Shown here piece after piece: positions 44,519-53,317 of a stretch of DNA of 64,000 nt. The stretch is taken from the NCBI RefSeq assembly GCF_029892565.1, contig NZ_JARXVH010000007.1, positions 62,001 through 126,000 on the forward strand, in the 5' to 3' direction. The first letter of the stretch is position 1; every line of letters starts with the position of its first letter. This stretch comes from Streptomyces pseudovenezuelae. Lineage in GTDB: Bacteria; Actinomycetota; Actinomycetes; Streptomycetales; Streptomycetaceae. A model generated the notes under the pieces. The model saw nothing but the letters and a program-made list of their open reading frames with translations, was not told the origin of the DNA and did no database searches. Both the position numbers and the translations under genes were made by a program.

Positions 44519-45986
44519 CCACGTCCTCCAGCGACTTGGGCGTCTGCTCCCCCGCACCAGGGGGAGTGGGCGCCCGATCCGCGTTCACGACCACTCCGGC
44601 GATCAGCGCACCCAGCAGCAGCGCGCCCATCGCCCACCAGGTGGCGACGTTGAAGCCGTGCACGGAGGCCTTCGCCGCCAGCTCCCGGCGGTCGACGCCC
44701 GGTCCGGCATGGGCCGTCAGATACCGCGCCGTCACGGTCGCGGCGATCGTGTTCAGCAGCGCCGTACCGATCGAACCGCCCACCTGCTGGGCGGTGTTGA
44801 AGGTGGCGGAGGCGGCACCGGCGTCCCGTGGCGCGACGCTGCCGGTGGCCAGGGACACGGACGTCATCATCGCCGTGCCCATGCCCAGGCCGAGCATCAG
44901 CATCCCGGGCAGGATGTGCGAGGCGTACGCCGGTTCCACGCCCACCTGGGCGATCAGCGCGAGCGCGCCGGCCGCGATCAGCAGGCCCGGCACGATCAGC
45001 ACACGCGGCGGCACCCTGTTCAGCAACCGGGCGGCGATCTGGGTCGAGCCGACGACCATGCCGACGGTGATGGGCAGATAGGCGACACCGGTCTTCACCG
45101 GCGAGTATCCGAGGACGCCCTGCATGTAGTAGGTCAGGAAGAGGAAGACGCCGAACATGCCGATGGTCACCAGCAGCACGGTCAGGAACGCGCCCACCCG
45201 CTGCCGGTCCTTGACCACCGACATCGGCAGCAACGGCACCCGCGCCCGGGTCTGCCAGTAACCGAACGCGCCGAGCAGCGCAACTCCGGCCGCCAGCAGC
45301 CCGATCACCAGTCCGTCGCCCCAACTCCTCGACTCCGCCTCGGAGAAGCCGTAGACGAGCGAGAGCATCCCGGTCGAGCCGAGCAGCGCGCCCGGCACGT
45401 CGAGATGGGCGTCCGGGTGGCGTTCGCCGGGCTGGAGCAGCCTCAGGGCGCCCGCGAACGCGACCAGCGCGATGGGCACGTTGACGTACAGGCACCAGCG
45501 CCAGTCCAGGTACTGGGTGAGGAAACCGCCGGCGAGCAGCCCGACCGCGGCGCCCGCGCCGATGATGGCGCCGAAGATGCCGAAGGCCTTGCCGCGGTCC
45601 TTGGGGTCGGTGAACGTCGTCGCCAGCAGCGACAGCGCCGACGGCGCGAGCAGCGCGGCGAAGACGCCCTGCAGGGCGCGCGCCCCGAACAGCATCCCGG
45701 AGTTGGCGGCGGCCCCGCCCAGCGCGGACGCGGCGGCGAAGCCGAGCAGTCCGATCATGAACGTGTTGCGCCGCCCGGCGAGATCGGAGACCCGGCCGCC
45801 GAGCAGCAGCAGTCCCCCGAAGGCCAGGGTGTACGCGGTGATCACCCACTGCCGGTTCCCGTCCGACATGTTCAGGTCGGCCTGGGCGGACGGCAGGGCG
45901 ATGTTGACGATGGTCATGTCGAGCACGACCATCAACTGGGCTAGGGCGATGACTACCAGCGCCCACCAACGACGGTTGTCGGCCAT
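44511..45986 (-). CDS. DHA2-type MFS drug efflux transporter
   Basis: 491 residues, 14 TM segments. M-V-V-L-D-M-T-I-V-N-I-A-L-P in TM1 is the DHA2 (EmrB/QacA) motif, and G-G-R-V-S-D-L-A-G-R-R-N the loop 2-3 motif. Proton-driven export of hydrophobic toxic compounds is likely. No regulator gene is adjacent; its C-terminal codons overlap the amidase end. Confidence 0.9.
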   Translation of the reverse strand: MADNRRWWALVVIALAQLMVVLDMTIVNIALPSAQADLNMSDGNRQWVITAYTLAFGGLLLLGGRVSDLAGRRNTFMIGLLGFAAASALGGAAANSGMLFGARALQGVFAALLAPSALSLLATTFTDPKDRGKAFGIFGAIIGAGAAVGLLAGGFLTQYLDWRWCLYVNVPIALVAFAGALRLLQPGERHPDAHLDVPGALLGSTGMLSLVYGFSEAESRSWGDGLVIGLLAAGVALLGAFGYWQTRARVPLLPMSVVKDRQRVGAFLTVLLVTIGMFGVFLFLTYYMQGVLGYSPVKTGVAYLPITVGMVVGSTQIAARLLNRVPPRVLIVPGLLIAAGALALIAQVGVEPAYASHILPGMLMLGLGMGTAMMTSVSLATGSVAPRDAGAASATFNTAQQVGGSIGTALLNTIAATVTARYLTAHAGPGVDRRELAAKASVHGFNVATWWAMGALLLGALIAGVVVNADRAPTPPGAGEQTPKSLEDVAT

Positions 45987-46093
45987 GCGGCCATCGTGCT
46001 CCCGCCACCCCAGCTTTGGGAACGGTCGCGTCTCTTATTACGCTGTTTTTGCCGAGCCGTCCGCGCCCGACGTCCTCGCCGGTCCCGCCGGCC

Positions 46094-46597
46094 TCACAGC
46101 GGCACGACGCCCAGCCGGTCCAGCAGCCGGAAGAAGAGGTTCTCGGCGAGCGGGTCGGCCTCGGCGGTGAGTACGTCGAGGAGCGGCTCGTCGGCCACGT
46201 CGTGCCCGGCCTCGGCGGCCCAGGCGACGGCCCGGTCCGCGGCGTCGCGGGGGTCCAGGAAGTAGTCCTCCACGGTGAGCCCGTCGTTGCCGGCGCCGAG
46301 GTACCCGGCCATCGCGGCCCGCGCCAGACACGTGGTCCACGACCCGCTCTTGGGCCCCGCCGCCTCGACGACCACGGCCGTGCTGTCCATGACGTAGCCG
46401 AAGAGGGCGGGGGCGCCGGTCTCCCGGGCGAGGACGTTCATGTTGCCGACCTCGCCGTCACCGCTCGGGTACTCCCACACCTGCCAGCCCTCGGGCGCCG
46501 ACTCCCGCAGCACCATGCCCTCGGCGTCGGCCAGCGCGTCCAGCTCCGCCAGCGGCCGCTCGCTGCGGCCCACGACGTAGTACCCCCAGTAGCCCAT
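46094..46597 (-). CDS. Hypothetical protein (167 aa) of unknown function
   Basis: Begins M-G-Y-W-G-Y-Y-V-V-G-R and is mainly acidic; no signal or TM. The sequence is compositionally like a soluble alpha/beta protein with W-E-Y-P-S-G-D-G-E in the first third. GGAG 6 nt before ATG 46595-46597. Well-preserved start and coding bias argue for a real gene. Homologues exist in Streptomyces as hypothetical proteins; I do not recognise a role. Confidence 0.75.
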   Translation of the reverse strand: MGYWGYYVVGRSERPLAELDALADAEGMVLRESAPEGWQVWEYPSGDGEVGNMNVLARETGAPALFGYVMDSTAVVVEAAGPKSGSWTTCLARAAMAGYLGAGNDGLTVEDYFLDPRDAADRAVAWAAEAGHDVADEPLLDVLTAEADPLAENLFFRLLDRLGVVPL

Positions 46598-46680
46598 GTC
46601 CCGCTCCCCCACGGTTCCTTGGCTTCGGCCCGCGCCGAACACACCACAGCCGTACGTCAGTTCACAGCCCTATCCTGGGA

Positions 46681-48342
46681 TCACCCCAGCTTGTCGGCAA
46701 GAGCCTTGAACTGCGTCCAGGACTGGGCCGGCCGCCCCGGGTCCCACAGCTTCTGGACCGTGGCCCGCAGCGGCAGCCGGATACCGGCCGCGACCTGGGC
46801 CTGCGTCTGGGAGTTCGCGAGGTCGCACCAGACGGCGAAGGACCCGCCCAGGATCTGCCCGTCGTACTTCGAGGACACCGCCTGCGTGCCGCGCACGACG
46901 AGCGGGGTCCACTGCTCGTAGATCCGCTGCCCGGTCGGATAGACGAAGGTGTTCGGCTCGCCGAGGACGTAGTAGAGGAACTCGTCGTTGTAGTTGACGA
47001 CCTTCCGCCCGGCGCTCAGATACTCCACCGGCTGCCGCGCCCCGATCTCCTTGCCCGTCCAGTACCCGACCCGCAGGTCCTTGGCGGCCGACACGGACGT
47101 ACCGGCGAAGAAGCCGTCGTTCCACGCGCGCATCGTGCGGTCGTGGGCGCGGACCGTGTCGGCGCGGTCGTTGAGCCAGCCCGTCGTCAGGTCGGCGACG
47201 GTCCCGCCGGAGCCGTAGGCCTCCCTGGCGGCGGTGGCGAGCTGCGGGTAGGAGGCGGCGGGACTGGACACCGTGAGCGCCTGGTACTCGTCGCCGCCGA
47301 GGTTCCACTGACCGCCGGGGAAGAGGTCGGCGTACTCGTTCAGCAGGTCGTCGACGATCTCGGCGGCGGCGGGCTTGGAGATGTCGACCGCCCCGCGCGA
47401 GGCGACGCCCTGCGTGTTGCGCAGCTGGAGGTCGGGGTGCGCGTTGATGACCGCGCCGAGGTGTCCGGGCGAGTCGATCTCGGGCACGACGGTGATGTGC
47501 CGACTCTCGGCCAGCTCGACGATCTTCGTGACCTCGGCCTTGGTCAGATGGTCCTTGGACACGATCTCGGGATGGCTGTCGGAGGCGATCCGGAATCCCT
47601 GGTCGTCGGAGAAGTGCAGCCCCAGCTCGTTGAACTTGAGGTCCCCCATTTCCCGCACCCGGTCCTCGATCCAGGCCGCGGTGAAGGGCTTGCGCGCGAT
47701 GTCGAGCATGAACCCGCGCACCTGCTTGGCCGGCTCGTCCCGCACGACCCCCTCGGGCGCCGTACCGCCGCCGCGCACCTCCTGCTTGAGCGTCCGGGTC
47801 CCGTAGAACACGCCCGAGTCCGCGGGCCCGCTGATGTTCACCCGACCGCCGCGCACGGTCATGGCGTACGACTCCGGATCGGCGCCCTCGTCGTCGTTCA
47901 GCGCCAGCCGTACGTCCCCGGCGCGCACGTCGTCCTTTTCCCCGGCGTACGTCAGCCCCAGCTCACCGGCGATCAGGCGCCCCTCGTCGGCCAGGTCGGC
48001 ATCGCCCACGACCACGCGCTCACCGCGCACCGGACGCCAGCCCGGACCCCGGGCGGCGGTGTGCGAACGGACGGCGGGAATCGTCTTCGGGGCCTGCGAG
48101 AGGGCGTACGAGCGGGTCGGCGTCGGAGTGGGGCTCGGCTTCCGGGACGCGCCGGGCGTCAGGCCCGATCTGGCGTCGGAGGGCTGCTGCGTCCGCTCCG
48201 CCCCGACGGGCCCGCTCTCGTCACCGGAGGCCCAGAAACCGAGGCCCACCCCGAGCGCCACCGTCCCGGCGAACGCGCCCGCGACGATGACCCGCCTGTG
48301 CTTGACCTTCTGCGCCGGAGGCCGGCGCCTGTGCTGGCTCAC
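46681..48342 (-). CDS. GH20 beta-N-acetylhexosaminidase, secreted
   Basis: 553 residues. N-terminal TM/signal anchor at about 17-40 and a Pro/Thr/Ser linker to about 80. GH20b domain about 100-200, then the catalytic barrel: D-I-A-R-K-P-F-T, G-L-H-F-S-D-D-Q-G-F-R, P-E-I-D-S-P-G-H and catalytic Asp-Glu in N-L-G-G-D-E-Y. Releases GlcNAc from chitin fragments or cell-wall glycan outside the cell. GTG start at 48340-48342. Confidence 0.92.
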   Translation of the reverse strand: MSQHRRRPPAQKVKHRRVIVAGAFAGTVALGVGLGFWASGDESGPVGAERTQQPSDARSGLTPGASRKPSPTPTPTRSYALSQAPKTIPAVRSHTAARGPGWRPVRGERVVVGDADLADEGRLIAGELGLTYAGEKDDVRAGDVRLALNDDEGADPESYAMTVRGGRVNISGPADSGVFYGTRTLKQEVRGGGTAPEGVVRDEPAKQVRGFMLDIARKPFTAAWIEDRVREMGDLKFNELGLHFSDDQGFRIASDSHPEIVSKDHLTKAEVTKIVELAESRHITVVPEIDSPGHLGAVINAHPDLQLRNTQGVASRGAVDISKPAAAEIVDDLLNEYADLFPGGQWNLGGDEYQALTVSSPAASYPQLATAAREAYGSGGTVADLTTGWLNDRADTVRAHDRTMRAWNDGFFAGTSVSAAKDLRVGYWTGKEIGARQPVEYLSAGRKVVNYNDEFLYYVLGEPNTFVYPTGQRIYEQWTPLVVRGTQAVSSKYDGQILGGSFAVWCDLANSQTQAQVAAGIRLPLRATVQKLWDPGRPAQSWTQFKALADKLG

Positions 48343-48535
48343 AGCGCCAACCTAAGTCCCCTCGGGGGCACGATGTGTCCACCACACGTTCCGAAACTCT
48401 CCCGTGCGGGTGAAATTCGGGCATCCGTCGGACACGTCGCGCTCCCGCTCGATAACGTTGACGACACATCTCTCCCATGCTTCTCCTGTTCTCACAGGTT
48501 CCTCTGCTTCCTCTGCCGAAACTGCCGAAACTCAC

Positions 48536-49084
48536 GTGACGCCCACACACCTTCCTGGCCGAGTCGGCATACCGGCACTGCCCACCGTCCTGGACGCCTT
48601 CAACGGCGCCCCGGCCGCCGACGCCCGCAAACTCCTCCTGACCTGCCTGCGCAGCCACCGCTGGGCCGAACGAGTGGCAGCCCACCGCCCGTACCCGAAC
48701 ATCGACTCCCTGCTGGCGGCGTCCGATGAAGCCGCGTACGACCTGACCCACGCGGACCTATCCGAAGCCCTGGCCGACGAAGCCCTCCCCACCCTCCCGG
48801 ACGACTCCTACTCAGCCGCCCACACCGCGATGAGCGCGGCCCACGCGGCGTACGAGTCCCGCTTCGGCCACGCGTTTGTCATCTACCTGGGAGAAACCTC
48901 GCCCACCGAGTGCCTCGACCACATTCTCGAAGGCATCCGGTCACGCTTGGCGAACGATCCGGAAGAGGAACGGGTGGTGGCGGCCGAGGAAATCCGCCGC
49001 CTGGCAAAGGGACGGCTAGTGGACCTACTCAGGGGCGCGGGGAACTGCGCGACCAGCCACAAACAAACCGCACCCGGCACATAA
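48536..49084 (+). CDS. UraD-like (OHCU decarboxylase fold) protein lacking the catalytic His
   Basis: 182 residues matching the OHCU decarboxylase fold: L-P-T-V-L-D-A-F-N-G-A-P, L-L-T-C-L-R-S-H-R-W-A, Y-E-S-R-F-G-H-A-F-V-I-Y, R-L-A-N-D-P-E-E-E and E-I-R-R-L-A-K-G-R-L-V-D-L-L. In active UraD enzymes a segment with an essential His (H-P-x-I/L-G) follows the third helix; here the aligned stretch is D-E-A-L-P-T-L-P-D-D. No other purine-degradation gene is in the window. The C-terminus runs into a genus-wide repeat (49031-49070). GTG 48536 is preferred; there is no clear RBS. Confidence 0.7.
   Translation: MTPTHLPGRVGIPALPTVLDAFNGAPAADARKLLLTCLRSHRWAERVAAHRPYPNIDSLLAASDEAAYDLTHADLSEALADEALPTLPDDSYSAAHTAMSAAHAAYESRFGHAFVIYLGETSPTECLDHILEGIRSRLANDPEEERVVAAEEIRRLAKGRLVDLLRGAGNCATSHKQTAPGT
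49031..49070. repeat. Streptomyces interspersed repeat at the 3' end of the UraD-like gene
   Basis: AGGGGCGCGGGGAACTGCGC followed by a GACCAGCCAC segment is a short repeat recognised from memory as scattered through many Streptomyces genomes. Here it supplies the last 17-18 codons of the UraD-like gene. Confidence 0.6.
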
Positions 49085-49134
49085 CAGCACACCCCACCTC
49101 AGAAGCCGCGACGCTAACCCATACGCGTGCCACA

Positions 49135-49164
49135 TTGATCACACCGGTAGGCCCCCCGTAAAGC
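49135..49164 (+). promoter_or_regulatory. Candidate sdh promoter
   Basis: TTGATC (49135-49140), 18 nt, TAAAGC (49159-49164), about 110 nt before the sdhC start. The match to vegetative promoter consensus is moderate. Confidence 0.3.
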
Positions 49165-49274
49165 GATCCCCACCGCATGGATACGATGCTGAGGGCCGGA
49201 GGACCGTACCCGGCCGGGCCCGACCGACAGCACAAGCCGGCGCGGCCCCAATCCCCGCTCCCGGAGGGACTTCC

Positions 49275-49655
49275 GTGCCGGCTGGAACGCTGTACCGCGG
49301 CCGGGAAGGAATGTGGTCCTGGGTGGCTCATCGAGTCACCGGCGTCCTCATCTTCTTCTTCCTGTTCGTTCACGTGCTGGACACCGCTCTCGTCCGTGTC
49401 TCCCCCGAGGACTACGACAAGGTCGTGTCCACGTACAAGACCCCGCTCGTCGCGTGCCTGGAGTACGGCCTCGTCGCCGCCATCCTCTTCCACGCGCTCA
49501 ACGGCCTGCGCGTCATCGCCGTCGACTTCTGGTCGAAGGGCCCGCGCTACCAGAAGCAGATGCTCTGGTCCGTCGTGGGCATCTGGGTCGTGCTGATGCT
49601 CGGGGCGATCTACCCCGTCCTGGGCCACGCCGCTCGTGAACTGTTCGGGAGCTGA
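49275..49655 (+). CDS. sdhC: Succinate dehydrogenase cytochrome b556 subunit
   Basis: 126 residues with three TM helices. W-S-W-V-A-H-R-V-T-G-V at the first helix and H-V-L-D-T in the next (haem-ligand region) identify SdhC. GTG at 49275 with GGAGGGA upstream. Anchors the flavoprotein and iron-sulphur subunits at the membrane and reduces menaquinone. First gene of the sdhCDAB operon. Confidence 0.92.
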   Translation: MPAGTLYRGREGMWSWVAHRVTGVLIFFFLFVHVLDTALVRVSPEDYDKVVSTYKTPLVACLEYGLVAAILFHALNGLRVIAVDFWSKGPRYQKQMLWSVVGIWVVLMLGAIYPVLGHAARELFGS

Positions 49656-49660
49656 CACCG

Positions 49661-50143
49661 ATGGCCACCACTGAATCCACCGCCTCCGGTGTCGGCCCCG
49701 TGGAGGGCGAGTCCCTCTTCAACGTCGACAACCCCGCGCCTCTCATCGAGGCCCCGCGCCAGCGCACCAAGAAGACCCCGAAGTCCACCCGGGGCAACTT
49801 CGAGATGTACGGCTGGCTGTTCATGCGCCTGTCCGGCGTGGTGCTGGTCGTCCTGGTCCTGGGCCACCTGCTGATCCAGCTGGTCCTCGACGGCGGCGTC
49901 TCCAAGATCGGCTTCGCCTTCGTGGCCGGCCGCTGGGCCTCGCCGTTCTGGCAGGTCTGGGACCTGCTGATGCTGTGGCTGGCGATGCTGCACGGGGCCA
50001 ACGGCCTGCGCACGGTCATCAACGACTACGCGGAGCGCGCGAACACCCGGCTGTGGCTCAAGGGCCTGCTCTACACCGCCACGGTGTTCACCATCCTGCT
50101 GGGCACGCTGGTGATCTTCACCTTCGACCCGAACATCCGCTAG
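49661..50143 (+). CDS. sdhD: Succinate dehydrogenase membrane anchor subunit
   Basis: 160 residues, three TM helices after a 45-residue polar leader. L-G-H-L-L-I-Q-L-V and H-G-A-N-G-L-R supply the second haem/quinone site. 5 nt after sdhC; the same operon. The long N-terminus is usual in actinobacteria. Confidence 0.9.
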   Translation: MATTESTASGVGPVEGESLFNVDNPAPLIEAPRQRTKKTPKSTRGNFEMYGWLFMRLSGVVLVVLVLGHLLIQLVLDGGVSKIGFAFVAGRWASPFWQVWDLLMLWLAMLHGANGLRTVINDYAERANTRLWLKGLLYTATVFTILLGTLVIFTFDPNIR

Positions 50144-50165
50144 GCACGGGGCTGAGGAATTCCTG

Positions 50166-51920
50166 ATGAAGATCCACAAATACGACACCGTCATCGTGGG
50201 CGCGGGTGGCGCCGGCATGCGCGCCGCCATCGAGTCGACGAAGCGCAGCCGCACCGCCGTGCTCACCAAGCTCTACCCGACCCGCTCCCACACGGGCGCC
50301 GCGCAGGGCGGCATGGCCGCCGCGCTGGCCAACGTGGAGGAGGACAACTGGGAGTGGCACACCTTCGACACGGTCAAGGGCGGTGACTACCTGGTCGACC
50401 AGGACGCCGCCGAGATCCTGGCGAAGGAGGCCATCGACTCGGTCCTCGACCTGGAGAAGATGGGCCTGCCGTTCAACCGGACGCCCGACGGGACGATCGA
50501 CCAGCGCCGCTTCGGCGGTCACAGCCGCAACCACGGCGAGGCCCCGGTCCGCCGGTCCTGCTACGCGGCCGACCGCACCGGCCACATGATCCTCCAGACG
50601 CTGTACCAGAACTGCGTCAAGGAGGGCGTGGAGTTCTTCAACGAGTTCTACGTCCTCGACCAGCTGATCACCGAGGTCGACGGCGTCAAGCGCTCGGCCG
50701 GCGTGATCGCGTACGAGCTGGCCACCGGCGAGATCCACGTCTTCCAGGCGAAGGCCGTGATCTACGCGTCCGGCGGCTGCGGCAAGTTCTTCAAGGTGAC
50801 GTCGAACGCGCACACGCTGACCGGTGACGGCCAGGCGGCCGTGTACCGGCGCGGGCTGCCGCTGGAGGACATGGAGTTCTTCCAGTTCCACCCGACCGGC
50901 ATCTGGCGCATGGGCATCCTGCTGACGGAGGGCGCCCGCGGTGAGGGCGGCATCCTGCGCAACAAGGATGGCGAGCGCTTCATGGAGAAGTACGCGCCGG
51001 TCATGAAGGACCTCGCGTCCCGTGACGTCGTATCGCGCTCCATCTACACGGAGATCCGGGAGGGCCGCGGCTGCGGTCCCGAGGGCGACCACGTGTACCT
51101 GGACCTGACGCACCTCCCGCCGGAGCAGCTGGACGCCAAGCTCCCGGACATCACCGAGTTCGCGCGCACCTACCTGGGCATCGAGCCGTACACGGACCCG
51201 ATCCCGATCCAGCCGACCGCGCACTACGCCATGGGCGGCATCCCGACCAACGTCGAGGGCGAGGTGCTGAGCGACAACACCACCGTCGTCCCGGGCCTGT
51301 ACGCCGCCGGCGAGGTCGCGTGTGTGTCGGTGCACGGCGCCAACCGTCTGGGCACCAACTCCCTCCTGGACATCAACGTGTTCGGGCGCAGGGCCGGCAT
51401 CGCGGCGGCGGAGTACAGCCAGAAGGCGTCGTACGTGGAGCTGCCGGAGGACCCGGCGCAGCAGGTCATCGACCAGGTCGAGCACCTGCGGAACTCCACG
51501 GGCAGCGAGCGCGTGGGCGTTCTGCGGCGTGAGCTGCAGGAGTGCATGGACGCCAACGTCATGGTGTTCCGCACCGAGCAGACGATCAAGACGGCGGTCG
51601 AGAAGATCGCGGAGCTGCGCGAGCGCTACCGGAACGTCTCGATCCAGGACAAGGGCCGTCGGTTCAACACGGACCTGCTTGAGGCCATCGAGCTGGGCAA
51701 CCTGCTCGACCTCGCCGAGGTCATGGCGGTCTCGGCGCTGGCCCGCAAGGAGTCCCGCGGCGGTCACTACCGCGAGGACTACCCCAACCGCGACGACGTC
51801 AACTTCATGCGCCACACCATGGCGTACCGCGAGGTCGGCGACGACGGCACCGAGTCCATCCGTCTCGACTACAAGCCGGTCGTCCAGACCCGCTACCAGC
51901 CGATGGAGCGTAAGTACTGA
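50166..51920 (+). CDS. sdhA: Succinate dehydrogenase flavoprotein subunit
   Basis: 584 residues. FAD-binding V-G-A-G-G-A-G-M-R-A-A near residue 12, flavin-linked His in S-H-T-G-A-A-Q-G-G near 40, and the active-site G-G-H-S-R-N-H-G-E and H-P-T-G-I regions. Oxidises succinate to fumarate on the cytoplasmic side. Shares its stop with the sdhB start (TGATG). Confidence 0.96.
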   Translation: MKIHKYDTVIVGAGGAGMRAAIESTKRSRTAVLTKLYPTRSHTGAAQGGMAAALANVEEDNWEWHTFDTVKGGDYLVDQDAAEILAKEAIDSVLDLEKMGLPFNRTPDGTIDQRRFGGHSRNHGEAPVRRSCYAADRTGHMILQTLYQNCVKEGVEFFNEFYVLDQLITEVDGVKRSAGVIAYELATGEIHVFQAKAVIYASGGCGKFFKVTSNAHTLTGDGQAAVYRRGLPLEDMEFFQFHPTGIWRMGILLTEGARGEGGILRNKDGERFMEKYAPVMKDLASRDVVSRSIYTEIREGRGCGPEGDHVYLDLTHLPPEQLDAKLPDITEFARTYLGIEPYTDPIPIQPTAHYAMGGIPTNVEGEVLSDNTTVVPGLYAAGEVACVSVHGANRLGTNSLLDINVFGRRAGIAAAEYSQKASYVELPEDPAQQVIDQVEHLRNSTGSERVGVLRRELQECMDANVMVFRTEQTIKTAVEKIAELRERYRNVSIQDKGRRFNTDLLEAIELGNLLDLAEVMAVSALARKESRGGHYREDYPNRDDVNFMRHTMAYREVGDDGTESIRLDYKPVVQTRYQPMERKY

Positions 51921-52699
51921 TGGCTACCCCTGTTCTGGACAAGGCGGAAGCGGCCGGCCAGCCCGAGCCCGGCTTCGCCGACTCCCCGTACATCACGGTC
52001 ACCTTCCGCATCCGCCGCTTCAACTCCGAGGTCTCGGCGGAAGCGACCTGGGAAGACTTCCAGCTGGAGATCGACCCCAAGGAGCGCGTCCTCGACGGCC
52101 TCCACAAGATCAAGTGGGAGATCGACGGCACGCTGACCTTCCGCCGCTCGTGCGCCCACGGCATCTGCGGCTCGGACGCGATGCGGATCAACGGCAAGAA
52201 CCGTCTCGCCTGCAAGACCCTGATCAAGGACCTCAACCCCGAGAAGCCGATCACGGTCGAGCCGATCAAGGGTCTGACGGTCCTGAAGGACCTGGTCGTC
52301 GACATGGACCCGTTCTTCCAGGCGTACCGCGACGTGATGCCGTTCCTCATCACGAAGGACACGAACGAGCCGACGCGCGAGCGTCTGCAGACGGCCGAGG
52401 ACCGGGAGCGCTTCGACGACACGACGAAGTGCATCCTGTGCGCGGCCTGCACGTCGTCCTGCCCGGTCTTCTGGAACGACGGCCAGTACTTCGGCCCGGC
52501 CGCCATCGTCAACGCGCACCGCTTCATCTTCGACTCGCGTGACGAGGCGGGTGAGCAGCGCCTGGAGATCCTCAACGACCGCGACGGCGTGTGGCGTTGC
52601 CGCACCACCTTCAACTGCACGGACGCGTGCCCGCGCGGCATCGAGGTCACGAAGGCGATCCAGGAAGTGAAGAGGGCGCTGATCACTCGGCGCTTCTGA
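51920..52699 (+). CDS. sdhB: Succinate dehydrogenase iron-sulphur subunit
   Basis: 259 residues. [2Fe-2S] ligands in S-C-A-H-G-I-C-G-S-D and R-L-A-C; [4Fe-4S] and [3Fe-4S] ligands in C-I-L-C-A-A-C-T-S-S-C and C-T-D-A-C-P-R-G-I. Carries electrons from SdhA to the quinone site. A perfect hairpin terminator follows. Confidence 0.96.
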   Translation: MATPVLDKAEAAGQPEPGFADSPYITVTFRIRRFNSEVSAEATWEDFQLEIDPKERVLDGLHKIKWEIDGTLTFRRSCAHGICGSDAMRINGKNRLACKTLIKDLNPEKPITVEPIKGLTVLKDLVVDMDPFFQAYRDVMPFLITKDTNEPTRERLQTAEDRERFDDTTKCILCAACTSSCPVFWNDGQYFGPAAIVNAHRFIFDSRDEAGEQRLEILNDRDGVWRCRTTFNCTDACPRGIEVTKAIQEVKRALITRRF

Positions 52700-52714
52700 C
52701 GCTCGAAACAGCGA

Positions 52715-52752
52715 AAGGGCCGTTCCTCCCGGAGGCGGGAGGAACGGCCCTT
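52715..52752 (+). terminator. sdh operon terminator
   Basis: 16-bp perfect stem (52715-52730, 52737-52752) with 6-nt loop, 15 nt after the sdhB stop. Confidence 0.85.
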
Positions 52753-52819
52753 CTGCTGGCAGGACGGCAGGCCGACCCAATAGCCTGACGCGACACGGCT
52801 GGAAAAACGGGGGACAACC

Positions 52820-53314
52820 ATGAGTGAGCCGAATCCGTACCAGGGCGGGACCCCTCAGTGGGGCCCCGGTCAACCTCCCACCACACCGCCGCCCGGCTAC
52901 GGCTATCCAGGTCCCGGCCCTGGGTACGGCTACCCCCAGCAGCCGGGGGCTCCGGCGCCGATGGGCGGCGCCCCGCTGGTGTCCATCGGGGACATCACCG
53001 TCATGGGCGACCAGATCGTCACGCCCGCCGGCGCCCTCCCCCTCCGCGGTGCCGTGTGGAACGCCACCGACATGTCGCACACCGAGGAGAAGCTGCCGAC
53101 GGTCGCCGTCGTGCTCGCGATCATCTTCTTCGTGTTCTGCCTCCTCGGTCTCTTCTTCCTCCTCATGAAGGAGAAGCGGACCACGGGCTTCATCCAGGTC
53201 ACCGTGACGAGCGCGGGCCGGCACCACTCGACGATGATCCCGGCCCTCGGGCCGCACACCTTCCCCGCGGTCATGGGGCAGATCAACTACGCCCGCTCGC
53301 TGAGCAACATGTGA
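52820..53314 (+). CDS. Small Pro/Gly/Tyr-rich membrane protein
   Basis: 164 residues. The first 50 residues are low-complexity P-G-Y-G-Y repeats, then a short beta section (I-G-D-I-T-V-M-G-D-Q-I-V-T-P), one strong TM helix at about 93-115 and a 50-residue C-domain (G-F-I-Q-V-T-V-T-S-A-G). Related proteins with a Pro-rich cytoplasmic leader are common in Streptomyces; function unknown. Ends 3 nt before the convergent DUF4132 gene. Confidence 0.8.
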   Translation: MSEPNPYQGGTPQWGPGQPPTTPPPGYGYPGPGPGYGYPQQPGAPAPMGGAPLVSIGDITVMGDQIVTPAGALPLRGAVWNATDMSHTEEKLPTVAVVLAIIFFVFCLLGLFFLLMKEKRTTGFIQVTVTSAGRHHSTMIPALGPHTFPAVMGQINYARSLSNM

Positions 53315-53317
53315 CCC

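Noticed and set aside
42239..44557. 772-codon open frame antisense to the amidase gene
   Set aside because: Gly/Arg-rich translation with no motif; a GC-skew shadow of the real gene on the plus strand.
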